This document shows, one piece after another, positions 11,480-21,875 of a stretch of DNA of 64,000 nucleotides. Each line of letters opens with the position of its first letter. Position 1 is the first letter of the stretch. A model generated the notes under the pieces. It was not told where the DNA came from. It did no database searches and saw only the letters and a program-made list of their open reading frames with translations. Position numbers and translations under genes: made by a program. Source of the stretch: Hordeum vulgare subsp. vulgare (lineage: Eukaryota > Streptophyta > Magnoliopsida > Poales > Poaceae). The stretch is from the NCBI RefSeq assembly GCF_904849725.1, contig NC_058518.1:327258581-327322580 (forward strand). Reading direction: 5' to 3'.

Positions 11480-12224
11480 ATGGGTTCCATTGAGAACACT
11501 AAGTTGTGCAACTTCACTAGTTAGGCTTATGGAAAACTGCACTCTTAGTTCGCTGCTTGGGGAAGGCCGCTCTACCACACCCGTGGTAGAGAAGTCTCCT
11601 CCACCTACTGAATGTATCCCATTCAAAATACCACTTGGGATAATTGAAATAATTAGGAATGATTGTTATGCAGGAGATGGAACAGTCAATCCTAGTATTT
11701 ATTTGTTGAAACTTACAGAACTTTGTGAGTTGTTTAAGATTTCAGGTTTGACAGGAGATGGAGTCATGAGGAAATTATTTGCCTTGTCACTGAAAGGAAA
11801 AGCATTGGAATGGTATAGGCTACTAGACGATTCTCACCTACGGGATTGGGAAGAGATTCAGTCTCTCTTTTACTCCAAGTTTTATCCTCCTCATGAAGTC
11901 CATGTGGATCATTGTAACAATGCTTTATGTGATACTTATATTGTTGAGTTTATTCATGATCCCACTGAAAATTATTATGATAAGGGAACATATGCTTATA
12001 GATATTTCAATAATATCAAGTTCCCTCTCTTTATGTTGATGGTTTTGAAGTTGCACTTGTTTTGCCTTCCTATGCTTATTGCTTTGTGCTTCAATGAATT
12101 ATTTTGTTGCAATATTCCTATGCATAGGAAGCATGTTAGACTTAAATGTGTTTGGGATTTGCTTCCTGATGCTCTCTTTTGTCCTACAACTCTTATTCCT
12201 ACGAGAGCATCATTAAAATCTTAA
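11480..12224 (+). pseudogene. Gag-like ORF fused to the conserved accessory module
   Basis: A short frame starts MGSIENTKLCNFTS at 11480 and stops; the long frame is open from 11451 with a better start at 11529 (MENCTLSSLLGEG), so a frameshift probably separates leader and body. The body has a retrotransposon gag core, NDCYAGDG and LSLKGKALEWYRLLDD, then DWEEIQSLFYSKFYPPHE. Directly after this comes the module NALCDTYIVEFIHDPTENYY, CLPMLI and NIPMHRK also found at 7396-7088. Gag would form the particle that packages element RNA; the role of the module is unknown. Its direct junction to the gag core suggests that this family arose by deletion or recombination. Confidence 0.75.
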
Positions 12225-15097
12225 GCCTATCTTTATGGCTATAAAGAAAGAGCTCTAGGGAGACAACCCTTGTTATCTTTACTTTGAGTTTTTACGTTCA
12301 GTTTTAGTGGTCTTGATGTTTGTTACTACTGTAGCAACATCATTGTATCTTTGTTTTTAAGCTTTGTGCCAAGTTTTAGCCTCCGATTGCAAGAAAGTTC
12401 AAAAGTTGTGACATGCTGTCCAGAAACAGATTCTGTCTACTTGACGTAAACATTCACCAAAAACTCACCAGATCATGTTTTTGATCTGAATTTTTCTGAA
12501 AGCATGCTATATATAATTTTACTTCTGGCATATGTTCTGAGTTTTTTTATTTGAGTTGCAAAAGTGCCCCGAATAAATTATTTACTACATGTTGTTCTGT
12601 TTTTCAGAGATTCTGCCCTATTTTGCGTTTTCATTGTTTTGCAAATCCTAAACTTACTTTTTATTTGCAAAAACCTTTTGGCAATCATGAAAATAGTAGC
12701 TATTCATGAAAATCTTTATTTCCATCAGGTAATAAATTATTTTATTAAGGGTACTAACCACTCTAATCAGCTTATGATGAGTTTCGTATGAAGGGAGTTT
12801 TCAAGTATGCGATGGGTGATGATGAAAGAAGATACATGAGTGTCAAGCGCTCAAGCTTGGGTATGCCCCAATGCACCCCAGGAAATATTCAAGGAGACTC
12901 AAGCGGCTAAGCTTGGGGATACCCCCGTGCATCCCCTTCTCTATCAACAATCATCAGTTCGTCCATCTCCATGCTATATTTTTATCAATTCATATGTTAT
13001 GTGCTATGCTTGGAGCGTCCCACTATTTGCTTTTTAGTTTGTTTTAGTTTTGCTTGCTGTTCATAACAAGTCGGAACCTAGCCTACCTTGTTTGGGAGAG
13101 AGACACGCTCCATTCCACTCTAGAACACAACATAGGTTTTCACGCTTATTCTTTTTGTGTGTTCTTCATATTTACATAGCTATTGTCATGCTTAGCTCTT
13201 AGTTTTCATGCTTATCTTTTTAAGAGATTTTATTGAGGTTGATTTTGGAACTCTCTTGAGTTATGATGCTTATCTTGTTTAGAGAGTTGGCATGTTGCAC
13301 TGAGTTGTGTGTCTTGCATGAGTAGGTAATTAAGATTTCTATTTAAGTATAGTAGTAACCTGCAATAGTTTTGAGGTATTAATTTGTGTAATGTTTGGAC
13401 TATTTGTGCTAAGATCTTGAGCCTATTAGTGATAGGTGTCCTATTTTGGGAAATCCGTGTGTTTTTAAAAAACTAAAAATTAGTTGAGAACTCTAGCTAC
13501 TAAATTGATCGCTAACCTCTCGCGGGGTTGGAATATATAGAGTACCCTCATGTTACCAAGAGTCGAGGATGCGCAAGGATAACCAAACCCCCAAACACTC
13601 CTCCTCGGGGTACTTGTCTCCTTTTGAATTTCCTAACTCAATAGAGAGTTACTAACAATAAGTGTATGAGTTCTTCGGACTAAGGTGAGTATTCGATTGT
13701 TGGCACTTCCACCATCCATATTTTGATAGCCTCTTCGGTACCATCCATTGCCCTTTCTGACATTGAGAGTTGGTGCAAACTCCGCCGGTGCATCCAAACC
13801 CATGACATGATACACTCTATCATACATAAGCATCATTATATCTTTCCTCAAAACAGCCACCATACCTACCTATTAAGGAATTTCCATAGCCTTTCTGAGA
13901 TACATTGCCATGCAACATCCACCATCTCATGACTTGATCTTCACGTCATACATGCTTTTTCTTGATCGTAGAGCCGCATGATAGTTGGGCTTTGCCCCAA
14001 TTATTTCTACATGACGTGCTAGTATCATTGCATATCCTGCTACACTAGCAGAGGCATACATTTGCATACATCATGATAGTTTTCACTTGTCTTTATCTTC
14101 AGTACTTCTTATAAAGTGTGATGATCTTCTTTTTATTCATGTAAAACATAGAGTGTTGCCCTTAAGTGAGGAAAAGATCACAAAGAGGACAAACAAAAGA
14201 TCCCAAAGAGGACAAATGAGAGATAAAAATAAAGAGCCAAAGAGGCCACAAAAACATAAAAAAGAGAGAAAAAAGAGAGAGAAAGTGGCAACACTACTAT
14301 TCCTTTTGAAGATCCACACACGTACTCCATTGCTATATTTGTACTACATAGAGACTATCATTCATGCATAACTATTTGGGGACCCTTACACTATAGAACT
14401 TTTTTTGCATATTCCAATGACGAGCCTCCTCAAATGAGCTCTAGGTCTTCATGAGCAAACAAGTTGGATGCACCCCCACTAGTTCCATTGGGGATCTTAC
14501 CTTAGCTCATATGTGCATCCGTTACATGGCAATCCCTACTCCTCACATCATATCTATCATTTGGCTTTCTCTCGCCTATGGTTGTCCTCATTGATGTGAT
14601 CCTTTCACACCTTTTTGTCTTCCTTCCCCATCATTATTCTATTTGCCATCCTAAGTGCCAACATATCTTGCTTACGCTCATCCATTGCATGAGTGCTCAA
14701 AGTCAAAAGGGAGAGGATCATTTTGACTTGTGCCTTACTAGTGGTGTGGGGATGACTCAAAATAAGATTCCGAAGGAGACCAAGTGTGAAATTTCAGTAG
14801 ATTGAGTTCTCAATAAAAATATATTTTATGATCTCAACCCATCTCCCACTTCTTGCACGCAAACACCATTCAGAGACATTCGAGTCACGGACAACGAGAG
14901 CTCTTGCACCTTTATGTTCTTACTTTGCTAAACTCAATACTAGATATAAACTCTTCCTTGTTATTGTCTTGACTTGAATTAAATATCTTACTTGCTTTAC
15001 TTTGAAGTTCTTATATGTGTGTTAGCATGTCACCACAGAAATTATTGTGTTATCATTTATCTACTCGAGGACGATCCGAAATTAACCTTGGGGATGC
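12225..15097 (+). other. Non-coding internal region of the pol-less gypsy element
   Basis: About 2.9 kb without a credible gene. It includes polypurine-like AAGCTTGGG motifs at 12851 and 12911 and a purine-rich stretch (14170-14290) that is open by composition only. No pol remnant is recognisable. It ends with the sequence TTGGGGATGC directly before the 3' LTR, the likely polypurine tract. Confidence 0.65.
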
Positions 15098-16756
15098 TGA
15101 TACGTCGCAAACATATCTATAATTCCTGCTTGTTACATGATCTCTTGGGTGACATTGTTATATGTCTTGCTACACTTTTATATCATTTTACACATATTTG
15201 GACTAACCTACTAACTCAGTGCACCGAGTGACAGTTTCTGTCTGCTGATGTCTATTTTGCACGAGCTTTTACCCAATTTTCTGAAGCCTGAAAAATTCCA
15301 GGAAAAATATATAAAAAATCAGCAAAACAGAAGCTTCCAGATCACCGAAGATGGGCCAGAGGGGGGCCAGGGGCTGCCCAGGCGACCTGCTGGCGCGGCC
15401 AGGCCCTAGGCCGCAGCAGGAGGCTGCCTGGGTGGGCCCCACCTCCTCCTGTGCCCTCCTTTGGCCTATATTTAGAGTCCCGAGAAGAATCCCTTCCACA
15501 ACTTCCAGAATCGCAAATTTCTCCATTGTTCCGCCGCCGCAGCGCTTCCGAGATCGGGGGCGTCAGGAGACCTCTTCCCGGCACCCTGCCGGAGGGAGGA
15601 TTGACCTCCGGGAGCTTCTCCGCCGCCATGGATGCTTCCCGGACGTGCCGTGAGTAGTCCTCCTTGGACCATGGGTCCATGACCAGTAGCTATGTGATGT
15701 CTTCTCTCCAATCTCGTGCTTCAGTGCTTAGTCCTTGTGAGCTGCCCTACATCATCACGACATCTATGTAATTCTCTTGCTTTTGCTATGCTCGGTTTGT
15801 TGGGATCCGATGGATTATGAGATTATATTCAGATTGTTATGAGTTATATATTTGATTATCCTTTTATATTATGTTCCTTAGTGATTCATGCATGTTCTCC
15901 GTTTCTATTTATTGCTTTGGACGAGTAGTAGATTGTAACTCCAAGAGGGAGCGTTATGCATGATTGTGGGTTCATGCCCCTCGATGTCTAGCTTGAGTGA
16001 AAGAAACATGAGACTCGGGATGTCCTGTTGCCACCAGGGAGAAAACAACGGTGCTTGTGACCATGGTTACAAGGATTGTTTACCTTACACATAGTTCGTT
16101 AATGCAGTTGTCCGTTGCTTTGAGTTTACACTTTGGGTGGGGCTCGCAACTTAATACCAGAGAGATGTTCTGGATAGGTATCTCAAGGTGGATGATTAGT
16201 AAGTAGATGCTGATGAATAAACGGTCTACTTGTCTTGGCGTACTGCCCATTATTATTGAACCTCTAACTATCAAGTAGCATAATTAGCATTGCGGTGCGT
16301 TCATAATTCTGTCAATTGCCCAATTGTGATTTGTTTACCCAAGCATAGTTGTTTATCGTCTTTTGGGAGAGACACATCACTAGGGAACATCATGTGACTC
16401 CGGTCCATATCACCATCATTGTTTACACCTCCATCATTTACCGCGTTCATTTACTTTTCCGTTGCAATCACTATTACCTTCCCGCTTGTGTTTTGCTCCT
16501 TTGAAAACTACAAGGCTGGAGAGATTGACAACCTCTCTGTACTCGTTGGGAGAAAAGTTATTTGTTGTGTGTGCAGGTCCACGTCTTCTGCTAGCGCCAC
16601 GGTGGAAGACACCTGCTTGTTGATCCTAGGAGTCCTCCTGATTCGATAAACCTTACAGTTCTCGTGTAAGGGAAAACTTGCTGCTGACTACATCCCAACC
16701 TTCCACTTGGGGTAACCAACGAGGTGCGAGAAGTATATACATCATCTCGTCATCAA
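15098..16756 (+). repeat. 3' LTR (1659 bp)
   Basis: It starts TGATACGTCGCAAAC and ends TCATCA, followed by the target duplication ACTGT. It is 70 bp longer than the 5' LTR because of the AT-rich indel near 15810-15880. Confidence 0.9.
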
Positions 16757-16761
16757 CTGTG

Positions 16762-17735
16762 GCTCCGAGATGACCTCAAATGCTCTGGGCAATCTCCACA
16801 ACCTAATTGGAGACACCGACGCTTTCCCAGAGCTTTACACCACAATGATTGAGCTCTGAGGCACCACCAAGCTTCTTGGACGCCAAAGCATCCACCAAGA
16901 ACAATCTCTAGGGTACCAAGCACCCAAGGGTGATAACATTCTCGAGCTTTTTCACTTCCACGTATTACCATGGAGAACTCAAACCGATGCAACTAATGCA
17001 ATGGCAAGAACACTCGAAGTGGTCAAGTCCCTCACGCTCAAATACCTCCACAACAACAAAAGCTATGGGTGAATATGAGAGGAAGTACAAGGAGCTCACA
17101 AAGAACTCCAAGATCAAGATCCAAGGGGTTCCCCTCACATAGAGGAGAAAGTGATTGGTGGAAATGTCGATCTAGATCTTCTCTCTTTCTTTTCCATAAA
17201 GAACTAGCAAGAATCATTGGAGGGATTGAGAGTTCAAAGATGGTCAACAATGGAGGGCAAATACTAGCTCAACAGATAGATAACCATTGGGGAAGAAGAT
17301 CCCCTTTTATAGGCCTCCCCAAATCCATCCGTTATGTGCACACGTCGTGCACAAGCGGAACTACCGCTGGGCTGAGCAATACTACCGCTGGAGCGGTACT
17401 ACCGCTCCAACCCAAGTGACACTTCTGCTCAAAGTGGAAAAACACACTGATGAAGCCAGAGAGAAATTATAATCGGAAGAGAGGCCGGCAGGGGAGGGTG
17501 GTAGTACCGCCAGAGAGAGAAAACCTGCCATAGTGGTACTTCCGCTTGAGAGAGAAAACCTACCTAGAACTGCCATAACTTTCGCATACGAGCTTCGAAT
17601 TGAGCAAACTCAAGCTTGCTGGATAGCACACGACAAGCACTATCCAAACATCAACATCTATGAATGAAGAAGTGGCAAAAACATGCAGTTATGAAAATTC
17701 CAATGATATAGAGATGTGAAACCTCTATGAATGAT
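16762..17735 (-). repeat. Unclassified LTR-like sequence, right part
   Basis: This continues 9621-9713. On the minus strand a TATA-like CCTATAAAAGG at about 17305-17315 suggests an LTR read on that strand. The GCGGTACTACCGCT blocks near 17390-17410 form short inverted repeats. No ORF of note is present. Confidence 0.4.
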
Positions 17736-19237
17736 TGATACGTCTCCAACGTATCTACTTTTCCAAACTCTTTTGCCCTGGTTTTGGACTATAATTTGCA
17801 TGATTTGAATGGAACTAACCTGGACTGACGCTGTTTTCAGCAGAATTGCCTTGGTGTTATTTTTGTGCAGAAATCAAAGTTCTCCAAACGTCCTGAAAAT
17901 TTACAGGGAGCAGTTTTGGAAAATATCAAAAATACCTGCGCCAGAATCCACCTGAGGGGGTGGGCCAGTGGGCCACAAGCCCCTGCTCCACCACCACCCC
18001 CTGGTGGCGGTGGGCAGGCTTGTGGGGCCCACAGGCCTCTACCGCCCCAACTCCAGCTCTATAAGTTGTCTTTCGTCCCAAAAAAAATAAAAAGAGAAGT
18101 ATTCGTCGCGTTTTCGATACGGAGGCGCCGCCACCACCCGTTCTTCATCTGGAGGGCAGATCTGGAGTCCGTCTTGGGCTCCGGAGAGGGGAAATCGTCG
18201 CCATCATCATCATCAACCTTCTTCCCTCTCCAATTGCATGAAGCTCTTCGTCGTTCGTGAGTAATCTATTCGTAGGCTCGCTGGATGGTGATGAGTAGGA
18301 TGAGATCTATCATGTAATCGAGTTAGTTTTGATGGGGATTGATCCCTAGTATCCACTATGTTCTGAGATTTGATGTTGCTACTACTTTTCCATGCTTAAG
18401 GCTTGTCACTAGGGCCCGAGTGCCATGATTTCAGATCTGAAATTATTATGTTGTCACCAATATATGTGTGTTTTAGATCCGATCTTGCAAGTTGTAGTTA
18501 CCTACTATGTGTTATGATCCGGCAACCCCGGAGTGACAATAACCAGAACCACTCCCGGTGATGACCATAGTTTGAGGAGTTCATGTGTTCACCAAGTGCT
18601 AATGCGTTGGTCCGGTTCTTTATTAAAAGGACAACCTTAATATCATGTAGTTTCCTTTTGGACCCGGCTCCCACGGGAGGGATGGACAATAGATGTCATG
18701 CAAGTTCTTTTCCCTAAGCACGTACGACGACACACGGAATGCATGCCTACATCACATTGATGAAAGGGAGCTAGCCACATATCTCTCCGTGTTATAGCTG
18801 TTGCATGATGAATATTATCCAAACAAATCACCGATCCAATGCCTACGAGTTTGTCCTACTGTTACCACTGCCGTTACTTGTCTTGCTCTGCTGCTACTAC
18901 TGTTGCTACTGCTGTTACTTGTCTTGCTCTGCTGCTGCTGCTACTGTTGCTACTACTGTCGCTTGCTACTGTTGCTACTTGCTACTGCTGTCACTACTGT
19001 TGTTCCTTGCCACTGCTATTGCTCGTTACACTGCCGATACCCGCTACTTCGATGTTACTACTTCGCTGTCACTATTGTGCTTGCAGATACTAATCTTTCA
19101 GGTGTGGTTGAATCTGACAAATTTAGCTGCTAATACTTGAGAGTATACTCTCACCTCCCGTCGTGCGAACCAACAAATTTGGGTCGAATACTCTACCCTC
19201 GAAAACTGCTACTAACCCACGCGCTGGTGGGCCATCA
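17736..19237 (+). repeat. Gypsy LTR (Sabrina-like, tentative)
   Basis: The 1502-bp LTR begins TGATACGTCTCCAACG and ends GGGCCATCA. It includes a GC-rich block (17960-18060) and a degenerate CTGCTACTGTTGC-rich tract at 18855-19060 that opens Leu/Cys-rich frames by composition only. It is followed by primer-site-like motifs and about 150 bp of internal sequence before the element is cut off. The family name is from memory of typical sequences. Confidence 0.75.
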
Positions 19238-19249
19238 ACAACATTCTTC

Positions 19250-19385
19250 CAGTTTCATTGCCGGGGAGTGCTATCAGCATTCTTCTGGTGCCGTTGCAGG
19301 AGAAGGTTAGTTGTTTATAAGCATTAGTCTAGCTAACACTAGAGATTGCAGGATCAGCCCTTTTCTGGAGCCATTGCCAGGGAAG
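19250..19385 (+). promoter_or_regulatory. Three primer-binding-site-like motifs in a row
   Basis: After the LTR end, CAGTTTCATTGCCGGGGAG (19250-19268), TGGTGCCGTTGCAGGAGAAG (19286-19305) and TGGAGCCATTGCCAGGGAAG (19366-19385) all resemble TGGCGCCGTTGCCGGGGAAG. The middle and third are preceded by TTCT and TTTTCT, as in true sites. Only one would prime at a time. Confidence 0.6.
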
Positions 19386-19390
19386 CACAG

Positions 19391-20395
19391 CTGACGTCAA
19401 TGATGCATATGGACTCTGATTTATGAACTCGAGCTTGTCATGAAGATGACCGTAAGCTCTCAAACTCGCACAGAGAAATACCAAACAAGAACCAAGAAAG
19501 ATGATGCAAGGATGCAAATGGTTTGATCTCTCAATGAACGATAAGATCAAGCTACTCACTTGAGAGTCCCCTTGATAGTATGTCAATCAATCCTATAATC
19601 CAGTCTCCCAACAAACATCATGAGACCGGTAAAATAGAAAACCTATCAAGGGCAAACCTATACCTTGCACATAGTCCACTTGAGCTAGATGATGAAGATC
19701 TTGACTTCCTCCAGATGGACCACCTTTCTTTATTTCGTTTGCTCGATGAAGACTAGTTGATTTATACCCCATACTCACTATGGGTCAGCCACTCTTCGAC
19801 ACATCTTCAGAAGTCCATTGTCACCACAATGGACAGCAAGCTTCAAGCATGATCTCTTCATGATGCTCTACTTGAACTTGCGCACCGCAATCTTCAATGG
19901 GTTGTATGAAATCTTCCTCTTGACACAAGCCCATGGAAACACACATAACCACGCATAGAACTCTCACGCAGACCATTGGTTAGTACACAAAGCGTAATGG
20001 ACAACACTGACCATACCATGGGACCACTTGACCCCCCTCGGTACATCTTGTACGCTTTATGTGTTAATCAACTTGATTCACTCGTTGACTTAGTCTTGAT
20101 CAACCTTGTATCTTATCTTCTATCTTCATAAAGATGACGTCTTGAAGGTAAACAATAATCCTCACACAATCTTCTTCTTCAAGACATGCTTGCAATAAGC
20201 TCAACTCTCACATGACCAATATTTGGATAGAACCTTGAATACCACCTTGGTCACCATATAATTTCTTTGAAACCAACAAATGGACTTCATGAAGTGCATA
20301 TGGACAAACCCTTCGAAAATAACTCAAGGCAATCATTAGTCCATAGAGAATCTCATCAGTTACTAAAACCACACATGGAGAAATATGCTCTAACA
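19391..20395 (-). repeat. Copia LTR (SIRE/Maximus-like), truncated
   Basis: Read on the minus strand from 20395 it starts TGTTAGAGCATATTTCTCCA and includes GTGTGGTTTTAGTAACTGATG, a block typical of SIRE/Maximus LTRs. About 1 kb remains. The end is lost where it meets the Sabrina-like internal sequence near 19390. Its start abuts, and appears to interrupt, the exonuclease pseudogene. Confidence 0.7.
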
Positions 20396-20914
20396 CTCTG
20401 TAGTAGGGGTCGATGATGGCCGCGACGAGGTCAACCAGAGAGTCCTTCTGCTTCTTCTTCTCGCCGCCCCACACCGTGTACCGACCTTGGATGTTGACAA
20501 GCTTCTGGCAGGCCAAGCCCGAGGTCTTGATGACCTTTAGATCGTTACTGATGTCCATTGTTGCAAACAAATAGTCGGGCTTGTTGACAAACCTGTCGGA
20601 ACGCTCGCAAGTCCTTGTGGCCACGCAGTAGTGGTAGACGAGGATGTGATGGTGCACACACAACTAGGCAATGACAACCTTCTGATCGTACTCGGCATGA
20701 CCGCTGGTGTACTCAAGATCAAAGCAACCACTTTGTACTTCTCACCCCAAACAAGCAGCTGCTCAATAGTGTTGATGGAGTTCTTCACCATGACCGGGTC
20801 GTTGGTGTACACCACCGAGAGGTATGCCTTCGTGATGCGAGTGTCCACTTTGGCAAGAATGTGCATCCTCTCTCTATTTGTCATCATGGGTGTACTTCTT
20901 GTGTTGTGTGGCAT
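20396..20914 (-). pseudogene. WRN-type 3'-5' exonuclease domain, broken copy
   Basis: The minus-strand frames read MHILAKVDTRITKAYLSVVY, then EKYKVVA. After a one-base shift come DLEYT (exonuclease motif I, DxE), an in-frame TAG, and LCVHHHILVYHYC, FATMDISNDLKVIKTSGLAC and KDSLVDLVAAIIDPYYR. This matches a plant family with a DEDD exonuclease domain related to the Werner/RNase D group, which degrades nucleic acid 3' to 5'. Motif III (YxxxD) would follow but the sequence stops at DPYYR where the copia LTR begins. Defects are one missing base near 20712, one stop near 20672 and the truncation. It is the only fragment here that resembles a host gene. Confidence 0.75.
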
Positions 20915-21693
20915 GATCAGGATGTTGAAGAGATGAAGGTAAATGGCCATAGGAATAAATGGGTGGGCGCCGACCGACTTGGAATTTTAGCACATGCACA
21001 TAGCAGTTTCTGCAGCGCTTAACTGCATGGTGGCGTCTCATTTTCCACAACCACATGCATATGGTGCTCGAAATGAAGTGATCATTCATGCGTGGATGGA
21101 CGTCGGCACAACGCACACATAGGAACGCGAGCAGAGCGCATCGCGACCGCCTCGACCGTGGGCAATCTCATGCATAGAGCAGTCTGTGATGGTGCGAACA
21201 AAACGGTCGTTTGCTATGTAATAAAACACAGATATTTTATTATTATTGAACGCTTGTGTACTTATCATTTCTTCCTCCTCTATACCGTCTTGTCATCGTG
21301 TTGCCGCCCGAGAATTCCAGTGCATGCTTCGGCATCGGACATGTGTGTCTTTTGGCCACATGACGTCTCGATGAGCCCGTTCCCGCCCAAAACCATGCTA
21401 CTGCTCTAGCTTCCCTCCCGGCTCGGTGAAACTCCCCAAACCCTCAATGCTTGGCGGCCTACTTTGTAAACCCCCATGTCTGGTGACTCTACATCGCATT
21501 CATACCATCCATCCCCGTAGCTCTTGTAGTTTGCTTCTCCCCCGATCGCCAATGGCATCGGTACGTCTTCGTTGTTTCGTCACTCCACCAGAGGACAACT
21601 CCAGCTAGGAGGTTGCACCACTTTGGTGGCGCAATCCCTAGAAGCGTGTAGTGCGTGTGGCGTCCTTATTTGGTGTGCGCACACTACCCACGT
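20915..21693. other. Flank of the exonuclease copy, no gene
   Basis: About 780 bases of mixed composition upstream of the pseudogene, possibly its ancient promoter. Frames on both strands are short and match nothing I know. No LTR or inverted-repeat ends are visible. Confidence 0.4.
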
Positions 21694-21875
21694 GGTTGTC
21701 AGAATCGCGATTCCGTTCTACGATTCTACGACTTTACGATCCAAACTATCCCCTCGCATTCTACGATTTTGGTTCATAGAATCTACGTTTTTACGATCCT
21801 GATAGTGAAGATTCTATGATTTGCGATCCTGCCATCGGAGCTCTGATCCGATTCAGAATCGCGATTCTGACAACC
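21694..21875. mobile_element. MITE with perfect 20-bp terminal inverted repeats
   Basis: The 182-bp element begins GGTTGTCAGAATCGCGATTC (21694-21713) and ends with its exact reverse complement (21856-21875). The inner 12 bases GAATCGCGATTC are themselves palindromic, and the body repeats TTCTACGATTTTACGATCC-like units. No clear target duplication is visible, so the superfamily is open. It sits exactly where the downstream Athila gag begins. Confidence 0.8.

Larger units (their letters stand above)
9714..16756 (+). mobile_element. Complete gypsy element without pol, TSD ACTGT
   Basis: The LTRs are at 9714-11302 and 15098-16756, both TGATACGTC...CATCA. Flanking 5-bp duplications ACTGT are at 9709-9713 and 16757-16761. 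A primer site follows the 5' LTR at 11316. The internal 3.8 kb holds one gag-like ORF and no protease, RT, RNase H or integrase, so this is a non-autonomous element. It shares its coding module with the minus-strand element at 4176-9620. Confidence 0.9.

Noticed and set aside
14087..14371. Lys/Arg-rich frame.
   Set aside because: It is a purine-rich AAAGAGG stretch of the gypsy internal region with no domain and no conservation that I can see.
18801..19140. Three overlapping Leu/Cys/Tyr-rich frames.
   Set aside because: They come from a degenerate CTG/CTA/TTG-rich tract within an LTR; all three forward frames are open.
21426..21802. Short plus-strand frames before the MITE.
   Set aside because: They have no recognisable motif, and one runs into the MITE.
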